Numbered from the stretch's first letter, positions 1 to 12,835 are shown. The stretch: 64,000 bases of DNA from Pempheris klunzingeri (GCF_042242105.1 NC_092016.1:9438501-9502500), one strand, 5' to 3'. Translations and numbers: made by a program. The notes: generated by a model from the letters alone, not told the origin.

Positions 1-319
1 GTCTCCATCTGTTGTCTGCTTGTCTGTGGACTCAATTCAGCTCCTCAGAGTGCTAAAAAGATTCAGTGTCTGCAGCATTATCCTGTGCCCTTTTTGGAAT
101 GTGGCCTGGCTCAGCTATGCATGGCAGATGTCCTCTGTGTGTTAGCTTTGATATGAATGCAACAGGCATAAAAACTGTCTTGAGGCGCAGATGATACCCC
201 CAACCCCTTATAAAAACAATTCCTTGCTGTGACGGCGTCCTCGCATTGGTAAATACACTTTGAATTCCTCATCATACTTCTGAATTGTTCTAAGATCTCT
301 AACCTCTTCGCTGCTTCAG
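1..319 (+). other. celf2: celf2 intron, 3' end
   Basis: Non-coding sequence ending in a pyrimidine-containing stretch and a CAG acceptor at 317-319, immediately before the first recognisable celf2 exon. The upstream part of the gene, which encodes RRM1 and most of RRM2, lies outside the window. Confidence 0.75.
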
Positions 320-3300
320 GGCTGTTCCTCACCTTTGGTGGTGAAGTTTGCAGACACACAGAGAGATAAGGAGCAGCGGCGCCTGCAGCAGCAGCTCGTA
401 CAGCAGATTCAGCAGCTCAACAGCGCCTCCACCTGGGGAAACCTGGCCGGCCTGGGGACCCTCACACCACAGTACCTGGCTGTAAGTGTTGTTCTCCTCT
501 GAGCTGCGCAATTACTTGTTTATTATCACATGGCACAGTTTTAGTCTCTGCGAAATGTATCAATAGTTCAGTTTTTAGGGAAAAAACCTAAAAACAGTAT
601 GTGTATATGGCCATATATTAGACATGTAAGGAATATGTTTGTGAGGGGTTTGGGTGTCACACAGGCAGGATATTTCTCAGCAATATGTTGTAGATTTAGA
701 TTTTAGGTGGTCCTGTTTTGTTTATTAACTGTTAAATAGTGACTGCATTCTACACAAATGACCCAACCCATAACAGACAGCCTTTTAGGTCTCAAATCTA
801 TGGAAAAATTGTTGGAATTATTAACTAATCAAAAACATGAGCGTTTCATAGGCTGAATACATGTATAAAGGCAATGGTGCAGAATGAAATAAAAAAGTTA
901 TATTATAATCTGAAATGCAGCACAGTGTTCAGACCTGAATTCTAAATTGATTCTCTTCGGCTCAGAATAGAAATATCTCATCTCACCCTGTTTATTCTGG
1001 CTTAAGGACAGTGGCATGTGACTTGCATGTGCCTATTCTGATTCAGCGCCAATGAGCATGTGACTTAAACATGACGATGACATGAACAGCTGAGCTGTTT
1101 GTGTTTCTAGCAGAGAAAGAAAATATTGAGACTATTACATGCACATAAAGCAGTGACGGGCAAAAACTGACTGCTGCTATTCTATATCACATTTTGAATA
1201 AAGGGAAATTTAGGGATGTTGTTACCATCACACACAAACATCTGCTATTTGGTTAAATGTGCATCTAAGAAGCATTAAAATCTGACTAAATGTTTTGAGA
1301 TGCATCTAGCCAGGTGTTAAACATGGAAAATGGTGGATGTTATCTCTACTCCTCTATTGTAACCATGTCAGCAAGCAGTCTGTGCAAATGGCCGTTCACT
1401 GTCTGATTTTCATAATGCGTTCATGGTCTGGCTGTCTCCCCGGCCCTTGTGATAACGGCAGCAGAAGTTGTGTTAATGATACTGAAATCAGCCATTGTTC
1501 TGTCCAGTTATAGCAACAAGGAAAAGCGGCTCCAGCTATTTCTACACATACAATCAAATACAAGGCACACTGAATCGCTGTAGCATTCATCTGATCTCTG
1601 GCCAGTTTAACCATTGAATTATCTGTATGCATGAGACAGAGGCATGAGCTGGAGCCTGTGGAGACGATAAAACATTTCTTACTCGTACTTCATAAATTCG
1701 AGTCTTTCATGTGCTTTTGTTACGTTATGGATATTTGTCAGTTAATGCTAGCTAAACTGTTATTGATGTAAATGAACCACCAATAATGCCAGAAGAAGAA
1801 GAATAACTTATGCATGTAGCCTGGAGAAAACAAAGACCGATTTGTAATTAGCCACAAATGTGTGCGTCTGTTGTTTTTAACCTGATTATTGGACAGTTGA
1901 AGATGCCTAAATCACCAATATATTCTGTTTTGCAAAACTAAGCATCTCATTATCAGATGACTGTGTGAAAGCAAAGATTGTAACCTCTTATCTTTGTCCT
2001 CACATTTACAGTATAATGGCAACACTGAACTGTTCGCATTTTTCTCAAATTCAACAAGATGAGCAAATGCAATTGTCAAAGCTGGATACTTGCGTTAATA
2101 AGTTTATTGAATATCGTGTGTATTACCATGTGTATGAATTATTGCAATGCCCCTGGTAACACAGATCCATTTTGATTGTATGTTTGGAAAAATATTTGGA
2201 AAATGAATAAGTGTAATCAAAGGAAAAGTTGTGACTCACTGGTCACATAGGAGCATATCTTGTACTGTAGAACCACAAGGAAAGGATTCCTCTTTCAGCG
2301 ATATATACTGTTGATCATTTAAGACCTAATTGTGTGTCCTCTATTTGATTCTTGAGTTCAGTCTTTCTTTGTTCTCAACAGTTGCTCCAGCAGGCCACAT
2401 CTACCAGTAACCAAGGCAGTTTCAATAATATGCAGAGGCTAGGAGGTGAGTTCATCTTTTCAGACCACTGTCATCCTCTATAAACGAACAAACTCACACT
2501 CTTCATGTCGTCCATCTTGTGACTCAGTACTCTACGCCCACATGGTTTTAACCGCAGTAAATCACACTGCTCTTTCAGATCAGTGGCACATTAATAACCA
2601 ACGGTGTTATTCTAAGCTTGTGCAGCCTGCACTTAGAGACGAACATACAGCACATAAGCACAACTTGTCCAATTCAAAAGCAGTAGATGAGAGGAAAGGT
2701 GTTACAGGTTTAAAGCAAGAAATGGCACACATCAGAACTTCAGTGGGTTTGGTTTTGTATTTTGAAATGTAAAAGTCAATCCTGTATTTATCCATTGGAT
2801 TTAACACAGCACTTTATGTGGTTTAATTCTCAAACCAGTATGAAATTACAATAGACACTTTGCTTGGACTTGTTTTAGTACCATGATGCCATAATAGGTG
2901 TAATATTGAAGACTGACAAATGTAATGAGCTTAAATATGATTGGAACAACAAGAAAGATCTGAAAGGTAGCTTTCTGTGCTACCCTGACCGATAAGGGTG
3001 AATAGAAAGAAGCCGTATAATAGAAGCAATTTAATAGTTTAGATACAATATAAGAGAAGGCATAGTCCCAAAAGCACATCTCATCTAACACTGTAAAGAT
3101 GTATAGTTTGTAAAGTTTGTTCCCTGTAAGACTTTTTGGAAAGAGGTTAAAAGAGAACTTGAGCATAAATTTGGACGTCTTTGATAATCACCTCTGTTTC
3201 TTCGCACTCTCTGCAGGTGTGAATCCCCTTCAGCTGCAGAACTTGGCCACATTAGCTGCTGCTGCGGCTGCAGCCCAGAGTTCTGGCAGCCCAACCTCCA

Positions 3301-6300
3301 CCAGCGCCCTCAGTACAAACAGTGCAGCTCTGGGAGCCTTGGCCAGTCCAGGTAATTAAACATGAGCTGAGCCTGTACTTCATGTATGTTTTGTACATAC
3401 AGTGTTAAGCACGCAATGCCCTGTGGCATCTCTGATAGAATACTTGTTTTGCCTGCTGAGTTTTTGGCTATGTTGGTCATAATTGTTAAATTCAACTGTG
3501 TATTATCCTTATCCACACACGACGTCTAAATCAAAGTTTAAATATAAATTCCTCACCCACTGAGATAAACATACATGTTCAGATAGCTGTCCTGCGCCTG
3601 TGGCGGTACCTACTGAAAACCTCCCTCATCTCCCATTTGCCTAACGGCCCTCAGCCATTCCTCATTTATTTTATGGGAGTTAATCACCCACATATAAAAA
3701 TTTATGACAGCCCCCATTTCCCTTTTAATTTGTGCAAATATACATTGGCTCCATCTGTCTGAGTTTAGCATATTGCTGCTGCAGTAATGACCACTTCTCG
3801 TTAAGAGACAGATTTTTAACTGGCCCTCACTGCTGTGTCATCCTCTCATAACCATAACAGTTTGTCGCAAAGATGCCCGACATTTAAAGTGATATGAGGT
3901 GTTTCGAGCATGAGCAAGTCACCCCTGTGGTAACCCATATGTCCTTTTTTTACTGTGTCTTTCAACAGCCGGTTCAACAGCAGGGTCCAGCGCGGGTGCT
4001 GCCATGAGCACCTTGGCATCTCTGGGCACACTGCAGGGTCTCACTGGGACCTCTGTGGGCCTCAACCTCAACGCTCTCACCAGCAGCGTCAGTGGTAAGA
4101 ATGTCCTTTTGAAAAGGTGGATAAAAGCTAAAAGAAATGTACATAGTTGCTAACAGTAATTGTACATCTTAAATGCTGCATTTAGCCATTTTTACCATTA
4201 GGTACAAGAGAGAAAAACTAACTGCTACTGGATGTATAAGAAAGCCATTGTCTGTTTAATACACACTTAGTGGCCACTTTATTAGCTACATCTGTAAAGC
4301 CTAATCCAGCAACAGCTCAGCCATAAATTCTACCTCTACAAGAATAATAATGTTCCATTTTCAGAGGTATTAATTTAACTAAATGTTAATTATTGAGGTG
4401 ATGGTATGTAGAGTTAGACTGCATTGTATTGAGGTGTTTCTAATATTTTTCCCATCATGTTTGGGCCAAGCAATATATATACATTTCAACATAGCATAGT
4501 CCAGTCAAGCACCACCAAAAACTACAACCTCTGTAATAAACGTGTAAATAAGCCTCATAAGTTTTAAAGAAAGCTGATGTTAAAATATGTGACAGATTGG
4601 GGTGTTTGTATTGTTATATAGCTGTATAGTTTTTCTGCCTCCTGGTGGCCAAACATATTTAACTCTGCCCCGTACCAAATTCAGAATAATTTTCTACAAG
4701 TTATTACAGCACATTCACGTGTTTCTGTGTGGCAGGTATGGGGGCCATGAATGGAGGCCTGGGAGCCTCCATGGCCAACGGGTCAGCAGCCAGCTCCATG
4801 GACGCTCTGACCCAGGCCTACTCAGGGATGCAGCAGTACACAGCCTCCGCCCTGCCCTCCCTCTACGGCCAGTCCCTCCTGCAGCAGAGCATCGCTGGCA
4901 GCCAGAAAGAAGGTGAGTAGTTCCTCGACATACACCGTTATCACATCCTCTTCAAGTTTGTCAGATTGCTTCACATTATTTTATTAGCATACTTTTTCAT
5001 GTTTTCTAAATAAGTTTAACTTTACAATAAACTAATTCTGTATATGTGTGTGTGTGTGTGTGCCCACCTAAATTTATATCTAACTTGAGATTTTGATTTT
5101 CTTACCAAATGGAGTAGGGCCCGAGGGCGCCAACCTGTTCATCTACCACCTGCCGCAGGAGTTTGGGGACCAGGACCTTCTGCAGATGTTTATGCCTTTT
5201 GGAAATGTGGTCTCTGCCAAAGTCTTCATTGACAAACAGACCAATCTGAGCAAGTGCTTTGGTAAGTGTGCCAACACCACAGGCCTCTGCTCTCTTTATT
5301 ATGATTAATACACCTGAACATCCTGCCACATTGTGTTATGGATATGGTTGTCAAAATAAAGCTGAACCATTATTGATGTACAGCAAGCAACAGCCATGCA
5401 CAAGTTAATTTTCTCTGCATCATTTGCAAGCGTATGAGTTTATATTAGGTGTGACGGTCACAAGTTACATCAGTTTGTCACGTTGCATCTTCAGTACCGT
5501 TCAAACTTATGTCATCATAAGTATTTTCCCCTCATTATCTTGATAATAGCCACCCACCTCTGAGCCTGGTTCTGTTCGAGGTTTCGTCCCGTTAAAGGGG
5601 AGTTTTTCCTGCCACTGTTGCCTAATATAATATCTGATGCTTGCTCGTGGGGATTCTTGAATCCTTAATTTGGAAAAATTGATTTTTACACATATGGTCC
5701 ATTTAAGTTGATAGTTATACTTGTGTCTAGAGAATCAATGATTTACATCACTGTTTCAAATATAAGGATCTTTTTTTAAAATGTGTTTAATGTAAAATTA
5801 GTCCTAGACCAAAAAAGACCTTTGGAAAAAAAATCTTTGATGTTGCCTTGTACACCATGTCCTTCAAGTTCGGCTTAAATTCAGTCTGGACGGCAGCCCC
5901 TGTAAAGCCGTGAAAACAAAGGAAAAAATACAACTCTTCTGACCGCTCTGAGCTGATTTCTGACTGCCGCAGACAGCCAAAGTTCAGAGACCACGTGTTG
6001 TTTCTGGCTGTCATCCAGAATTCATACAACAGCAGTTGCATGTACGACTGTTATTTAGAGCAGTAATTTAAAAAGAGGTTGATCATGTGATAAAGTAGTT
6101 GGACTGAATGTGTTTTGTTAAACGGTAACTGAATTTTTAAACATGGGCCCTGCTTTTACATATTTTGGTTTTTAATGACTAGTAAGTAAAACACTTTTGG
6201 AATTGGTCCAGCGAGCTACAGTGGCTGTCATGTTATCCTTCAGGGCAATTGTGCCTGATCAAAGCATGTCCACTAAAAGTGCTTGTTTTTGTCACTGACA

Positions 6301-7036
6301 GGCTCAGATTGTTACTAAGTGTCAGACAACATTACAGAAAGGATCCCTACAGAGATAGATAGATTAGTTTTTTGTGTTATGTGACTTGGGTGGTTTTAAA
6401 GGGTTAGTTTGGATCCAACACAAAATTTGTGTAACACACAACAACACAAAAAAGTAACCAATTGAGGCAGCAGTAGACCAGATACTCTGGTGTTCTGTGA
6501 GGTTAAATTGCTGTTTTTCGCAATGGAGTCTGGTGGGTTTGAATAGCGCTGTACAAGCTGTCTCTGGTTAAACAAAAAGGATCTTGCAGGTCTACCTCTA
6601 TGGGCGTCCTTTCTGTAATTTTGTCAGACACTTGCAACAATCTGAGCGGGCGTACTTTGATGTGACGTACTTTGATGGGGCTAAATTCTAAATGGTCTGT
6701 ATTTGTATGGCGCCTTTCCAGTCATTACTACTCAAAGTGCTTTTAAAAGTGGCAAACAAAACCTTTTGTAGCTACCAGTCATTTCGACTCCATGTTATGT
6801 GAAAATAGGGCCCAGGTTTAAAAATACCAGAGTTTTCCTTTAACGTGTCATGTCCAAGCAGTTGCTCTTACACTGTACGTAACGTGTCCTCCACCATTTT
6901 GTTCCCAGGGTTCGTCAGCTATGACAATCCTGTGTCTGCGCAAGCTGCCATCCAGGCCATGAATGGTTTCCAGATCGGAATGAAGAGGCTGAAGGTTCAG
7001 CTGAAGCGCTCCAAGAACGACAGCAAACCCTACTGA
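320..7036 (+). CDS. celf2: CELF2 (CUGBP Elav-like family member 2), C-terminal seven exons, partial gene
   Basis: RNA-binding regulator of alternative splicing, polyadenylation, mRNA stability and translation that recognises GU-rich RNA. Coding exons: 320-481, 2382-2445, 3217-3351, 3969-4094, 4736-4912, 5118-5261, 6909-7036. Together they give 311 codons plus TGA in one open frame. The first exon carries the end of RRM2 ([11 protein letters not shown]) and a Gln-rich start of the linker ([11 protein letters not shown]). The next exons encode the low-complexity Ala/Ser/Thr/Gly linker that differs among family members. The last two encode RRM3, with RNP2 LFIYHL and RNP1 KCFGFVSY, ending in the family C-terminus [17 protein letters not shown] and LTPQYLALLQQATS fit CELF2 better than CELF1, which has a KRMAQQL-type segment as I recall it. 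The neighbouring dhtkd1/camk1d/ucma genes also point to the CELF2 locus. The N-terminal half is outside the window. CELF1 is the main alternative. Confidence 0.93.
4262..4455 (+). repeat. MITE-like interspersed repeat in celf2 intron
   Basis: The block opens with TTAGTGGCCACTTTATTAG and ends with GAGGTGTTTCTAATATTTTT. I recognise from memory a common teleost repeat in which a gene-sized gap lies between the ends ACTTTATTAG and CTAATAAAGT. Here the right end is degraded, so this is an old copy. The family name was not checked. Confidence 0.6.
5045..5062 (+). repeat. (TG)9 tract upstream of the RRM3 exon of celf2
   Basis: Nine TG units end 55 bases before the 5118 splice acceptor of the RRM3 exon. 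In the transcript this is a UG repeat, the class of sequence CELF proteins bind. It may be functional (see findings) or a chance microsatellite. Confidence 0.9.
5560..5675 (+). repeat. Teleost interspersed repeat fragment in celf2 intron
   Basis: The text GTTTCGTCCCGTTAAAGGGG, then GTTTTTCCTGCCACTGTTGCC and a TGCTTGCTCGTGGGG tail, matches a motif found very often in fish genomes. It is a diverged fragment without coding content. Confidence 0.55.
6688..6750 (+). repeat. Short interspersed repeat fragment, same family as 53404-53495
   Basis: The text AAATGGTCTGTATTTGTATG, then GCGCCTTTCCAGTC and a CTCAAAGTGCTTTT tail, parallels the copy at 53404-53495. It is a common fish repeat signature and has no coding content. 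Confidence 0.6.
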
Positions 7037-7929
7037 TCCTTGCCCCGGGGCCTTCCCCCCTCCCCAGCTCTAATGCTAGCACTGCTAGGGTAAGTTCACC
7101 CTCCAGCCAAGGTCACCACAGCAGAGACTCAGTGGGGCAGGGGGAAAGGAGCCCAACACAGGAGGGAAACTCACTCTATTCCTAAAAAAATGGTTGCAAT
7201 GATCTTTCCACATTTTACTGTATTTCATTCCTGCGGTTTTATCATGTAATTTGAGTCGGATTAAATATTTTAATGTATAAGATTATTTATGACTATCACT
7301 GGAGTCAGTGTTCGCTGGAGGTATTTTGTGTCACTGTAATTAGTGGAGAGCATCAGGTGTGTTTCCATGCCATTTCATTGCCTTCAGGTCAAACTAGACA
7401 GGTTGACTAAGGATCAGTAGTTGTGTTGAAGGGCTGAGGCCAGGCCATGTAGACCCCGAGCCCAGAGCTTCAACCTGCGTTTGGCTTTTTACATGTAGTC
7501 TGTCTCGTTCGTCTCTCATTCTTAATGTGAAAATCTTTTGCACTCTAAATTCTTCAATCTTTGCCCCCTCCCCCCCCTCCCATCTTACCCATCTCTTTCC
7601 CCTTCTCTTTCTCTCATCGTCTCATTATATAAGCCATGTTGAGCTAGGCTACCTCTCTCTTTCCTCTATTAACAACCTCTTCCAGTCATTCCATCCATCC
7701 TCCAAGTCTCCCACAAGGGACTGGCTCTAGATGGATTTCTTTGGGTGCCAAGTATACAGTTTGTGCATGTTGGAGTCTCTGCCATATGTCCTGGTGGTGT
7801 CACTTCCTTAAATCTGTGTATTGTTTTTTATGTGTGTCGGGAGAAGGGGGGGGAAATGTTTACGCTCTGTCCTTACTGTATGTGGTGATTGGCATTGTTT
7901 TTGTTGGTTTTTGTGCCTCATGGCTAAAC

Positions 7930-8036
7930 GATTCTTGTGCTGTGCCCCTAACTTTCTCTTCTCTCCTCTTTGTCTTCTCTCTCTCTCTCTCTCTCTCTCC
8001 CTCTCTCTTCCTTTCGTGTTTTTGTTCCTTTTTTAG
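7930..8036 (+). promoter_or_regulatory. celf2: Long polypyrimidine tract ending in a splice-acceptor-like TTTTTTAG
   Basis: About 100 bases dominated by C and T, including a (CT)n run at 7976-8007, end in a TTTTTTAG acceptor at 8036. This is an ideal 3' splice-site layout and faces the donor at 7090. It could alternatively be a plain CT microsatellite. Confidence 0.5.
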
Positions 8037-9386
8037 AACAAATCTCCATGCCTGTTTGCTCATCATTAGCCTAGCATGTCTTCATGATGTTGAAAGCCAA
8101 GCCAAACTCCTGGCCTCATCATCCCACCATTGTCTGTGATGTCTCTCTAAGCTCGCCTGACCAATACCTGGCCACCCACTGACCCTTGACCTTAGCTCAA
8201 CCTGATTTTTCTGCATGTAAACTCATTTTTGTTTGTTTTTGTTCTGTATAGAAATGTGACAGGTGGGAGAGAGGTCAAGCAAATCAATGTGAAAACTTAC
8301 CTGCGTTGAATTCATTTAAGAGACCTTTTGTTTTTGCGAATGTTTTAAAAACCTGTGGGATTTCTTATTTTTAATTTTGCTTTGTTTTTTTTTTATGTTG
8401 CTTTCTTTTTACCTCTCTCAGTAAAGTTCACTTGAAAGTTGAATACAGGGATTGGCACACAGCTGTGCTATTTGGTGCCATTAGCAATATGTTGGCTTCT
8501 TAAAAAAAACATGCTACAGACCACTTTCCAACTCTTTTGAAAGTCTGACCAGTAAAGCCCCTCTCAGTGCTCTGTAATGATCTCTACATTTTGCAGGCAG
8601 TGTGAAGATTTACACCAAGGCTATTTGAAAATATTTTCTTTTCATTTACAAAAATATCCAGTGTATTTACCTTTTTTTGAACTATTGATGGCACAATAAA
8701 AGGTACATTTGCTCTGTTTAGAGAAATGACTACCTACATGAGTCGACTTTTTTAGAACTGATTCACAAATAGACAATCTGTGGTTTAAATGCACACTTAG
8801 ATTACCTATATTTTATACCATTGAATCTATAGAAGTTTAACTAACAGAACCCAGGCAAAACTTTGGGTTTTTTGTAGATTATGTTGTAATGTCATCTGTG
8901 TCGGGGGGGTCTTCAGTGTATTACATTTTTAAAGAGGACTAAAATTCTGTTTGATCCACGTGGCCGTTTGAGGGTCATTTCTAGTAAATTAAAAACACAC
9001 TTTAAGTAAAAAAGAAATCCTCTGCGTTAATTGTAATTTCAATTTCTGGGAAAATTTTTAGTTTATTTTTTTTTTTAAGGGTCACAGTATGTAGACTTAA
9101 TTTTTTTTTTCCTGCGTTCAAGAAAAATTTAGTGTTCAACTTCCACGGTACGTCTTGTTGACTTTCTGTGAATTTCTCATTAATAATTTAATTAATGAAC
9201 TGTTTCGCTTTGGTTTAGTTTGGATGCCTCATGTTGAAAGATTGATGATTTACAATGTCTGTTAATCATACAGATGCCAGACAATGTCTTCTTGTTTTAT
9301 TTTGTTGTTAAAGTGCCCATGTGTCAAACTCAGTGTTTTTGAATTCACACAGCATTGTTTTCCTGTAATATTACCTAGTTTTCTTT

Positions 9387-9410
9387 ACACACACACACAC
9401 ACACACACAC
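9387..9410. repeat. (CA)12 microsatellite
   Basis: Perfect CA dinucleotide run in the celf2 3' region. Confidence 0.95.
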
Positions 9411-12095
9411 ATTCACAACGCAACACACAAAACACACTCTGTGGTTGCAAACGTGGGAGCCCCTGAAGAAGAGATCACTCGGACACAACACACGACCTGT
9501 GAGTCTCTGCACATTTTATAGACATACTCACACTTGCTTTTTTACTTTAGTTTTTCGCTGATTGTTCTTTTAAGTGACTTCCAGAATCACGTTTCAGTCG
9601 TACACGATGCACAGCACGTTAATACTACAAAACCCACCACAATAGTGTTGGTTTACAAATACATTCCATTTTTTCAGCACAAAGTTTACACTTTTTTTTA
9701 CAGGGGTGGTATTTTGTCTGTTTTACTACAAAATAACAACCACTTCACCCCCAAAGAAGGGTTCCCTAAAGCTGCGTACCTGATGGCGCTGAAGAGTTGT
9801 CAACTCAGGGGCTTTTTTTGTGTGTGAAACTAGACACTCACACAGGATTATGACACAAAATGCACAATTGTCACCATTTGACCTTTTTCAGTTTGGGTTA
9901 TTTTTTTTTCTTTTTCTCAAAATACATAAATATTCCAAAAAAATAAATAAATAAAAAAGGTACCAAATTTGAGACAGTGCTTCAGGAAAGTGTGGTAGTT
10001 TTGTAAGGAAACGTAAAGCACAATTGTTGGAGCTAATCACTTTTGCAGAATGTTGTGTGTGTGATTATAATCCCAAAATCTTCAAGGTACCACTGATTTC
10101 ACTTTTTAATATGGGCATGTGCTTTTTACGGTGTGTTTTTTCTATCCAAATGCAATACAATATTCAAAGTGCCATATATACGTCTAGAAACTGCCTACAC
10201 ATCCTTATTAGGCCTTGGTTTAGAGATTGCTGCAGTTAGCCTTTTTTGTCTATTTATGCCAGTGTCATGAAGGCTCTTGTCACCTGCTCATGTCCCCTTT
10301 TTTCCCCCCACTCCCCCTCCCACTCTGTGTGTTGAGTTATTGGTAAATGTGTATTGTGATGTACTCAATTTCAACAGTTGGTTTAAAAAAATGTAGATAA
10401 ACAATAAACTTCCCTATACATTTGAAGGTTAAACCTCTTTCTTAGTGAGTGTGAACACGTGTACTGTAACACTTCGCGATACGAACGATTGGTGATCAGA
10501 TGTGTTGGTGAATTTGTCTGAATTCAAAAACAAGCTAGAGCTCAAGTTAAAAAATAAAATAAAAAACAACTTGGGTGCCATGTTGATACGATCTTTAAAT
10601 GATAAAAAATTGTATGTCAGACACTGAAATAGCAGAAGATCTGTGGCGATACGCAGCGTATGGTGAAGTGTTACTGTGAATAAATTAAAAAGAAAAAAAA
10701 AAAGCACAATGTACAGTCCACAGCGGTCCCAACAGGATCTTGACTCACTTCAGGGGCTTCCATCACAAATCCCGTTCAAGCTCTAACAATCACTCTTTGT
10801 TCTGTGTTTTCATATTCTGAAGTGCTATTTTTTGACAGTGTGGTAGCTTTGCATCTCTATAGATATTGTCTTGATCCAAAAGAAAAGAGAGGAGAAAAAA
10901 AATCTTTTCTTGTGTTATTTTCTTGTCTGATAATCGGTAGGACTTTGTTCATGTTCCACCAATAATTTAATAGATGTTTTATCTTGTCTTGATGAAAGCC
11001 AAAGTGGGTGCATCTTGATGTAATCTGTATTACACATACAGTAGTTTTTTGTTTTTTTCTTCTGTTCAGTCAATATCAATTTTTTGAAACTGGGTGGGAT
11101 TTGAAAAAGAAAAAAAGACATACACAGGCTTTCCAATTTCTACAACTGGTTGTTCATATGTATTTTGTACCAGTGAAGCTTTTTATATTGGAAATTAAAG
11201 AAAAAAAATCTATATTGGAAAAAAAAATTGTCTGGCCTCTCAATGTGGCCTCGCCTTGACCAGGTCTTGAGTTTGGCCTCTTGGTGGTGTCAAGCAATTT
11301 TTTTTTTTTTCTTTTGGTGGTTTTGTTTTTTGTCTCTAAAAGGATGCCTGATTATGATTTTACTTCGATCTCTACATGTCCCTCACTTCGTTTAATCAGT
11401 TTCAGTTTCGGGGGGGTTGGGATCCTCTAAAATCGTGGTTAGTTTCATGTTAGTATTCGTGCTGTCCACATAGTTTAATGGTCATCAGGATTTCGACAAC
11501 TTTGTGTGGATAATTGTCTTAGTTGAAGAGTTAACTATCTGTTTAGTTTGAGCCTTGCTTTTTACCTGTGTAGAGTTTTCCGTTTTTTCCCATAGCGGAG
11601 TGTGTAGCTGAAAGACTCTGTGTTCTTTTTTGGTCAATGTTTGTTCATGTGTGGTGTGTTTCTTTGCCTCTGTCTCCAAATTAAACCATATCCCCTAATA
11701 TGGACTGTGTGTCTTTGTGTGTTGTGCTTGTCCAGTGTTGTAAAGACATTTTACAAACCACCCCTCCCTCCCCCAGTGTGTCATGTCTCGCTAACTTGTT
11801 TCTCTTCGTTGTGCTTCTCTTTGCTTATTTCTCAGCAGTAACAGATGGGGGTGGGTGGGTACGTTTATCTGACTGCTGTTTATGTGCTGTGGGTTGTGTT
11901 ATAGGTGAGGTATTTTGAGTTTTAATCATAAAAAAAAAAAAAAAAAACATTCTATGGCTAAACTGTGTCCCCTTTACATCTGTGAAGCCACACCTGAAGG
12001 TGTTATCACAAATACACCAACAGTGTGAAAATGAAAATAAATCCTTTAAATATAAAGCTGAATTGATGGTATTAAACACCATGAGTTTAGACACT

Positions 12096-12150
12096 TAGTA
12101 GTGTCTTAATGACACTACTAGTGACTTAATGACAGTGTCTTAATGACACT
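12096..12150. repeat. Hairpin-forming repeat between celf2 and dhtkd1
   Basis: A perfect 10-bp inverted repeat (TAGTAGTGTC, loop TTAAT, GACACTACTA) occupies 12096-12120. A second, shorter copy (AGTGTC TTAAT GACACT) lies at 12134-12150. It sits near the presumed end of the celf2 transcript. Confidence 0.85.
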
Positions 12151-12835
12151 ACTAAAACTTAATAGTTTTATGATTAGTCAGTTGATCGACAATTTGATGC
12201 TTTCTTTTGGAGCTTAAAACGGTAAGTCTGTCTTAATAAATGAATTGGTGATGCCAACTGTTCACTAGTTCCAGCTTCTCCAATCTGAGGCTTTGATACT
12301 ATTTACATGAGATTAAACAACGTATGGGTTTGCATTGACTCTTTAGTTTGGTTCTCCACACTATCGTGGATGAATGTGTCTCATACTGGACTCAATAATT
12401 CCTAATAAATAAACCAGAAAAATAGAAGGAAAAAACTTCCTCCTATTTTTTCCTCTGGCCCTTATGCCCCTCCATAGTTTTAACACTCTTACATAAGCAG
12501 TGAGAGTATTTTAGTGAGATGTGCAGCTCACACGAGCCTCCTGAACATCTTAGGATACTTCGGCATAGACTCTAATTTTATATTTTGGGTGTATGTGCTC
12601 AACTGGATTGAACTCCGATGACAGTAGAGGCCTTTAAAATATCACTTGCATAATTTCAGTTCATTACTTGATATTTAAAAGTTCGGAGGAATTTAGAGCT
12701 ACAACTAGAAAAGGCAATAAATAAACAAAAAGAAAACGGTTAATTTCATAGCAAAGCCACTTGAAATCCTGCTTTCCAAGTTTCAAATTGCTTCTGGAAT
12801 TTTCAAGGAGCGCCTGAACGCAGCACACATCTCTT
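12151..12835. other. Intergenic region celf2-dhtkd1
   Basis: AT-rich sequence with no supportable gene, RNA or coding exon on either strand. Degenerate text near 12165-12200 (GATTAGTCAGTTGATCGACA) could be a worn repeat. Confidence 0.5.

Larger units (their letters stand above)
7037..12090 (+). other. celf2: celf2 3' UTR and trailing region
   Basis: No credible coding sequence is present. The segment is AT-rich, with T-runs and GU-rich stretches (for example 8230-8250 and 11618-11735), as expected for the long CELF2 3' UTR. Candidate poly(A) signals AATAAA lie at 8695-8700, 10403-10408 and 10679-10684, with ATTAAA near 11681. An A-run at about 11929-11947 may mark the distal end or be a genomic A-tract. 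A strong splice donor (7090) and acceptors (8036, 8251) suggest that part of it may be spliced. The 3' boundary cannot be fixed from sequence alone. Confidence 0.55.
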
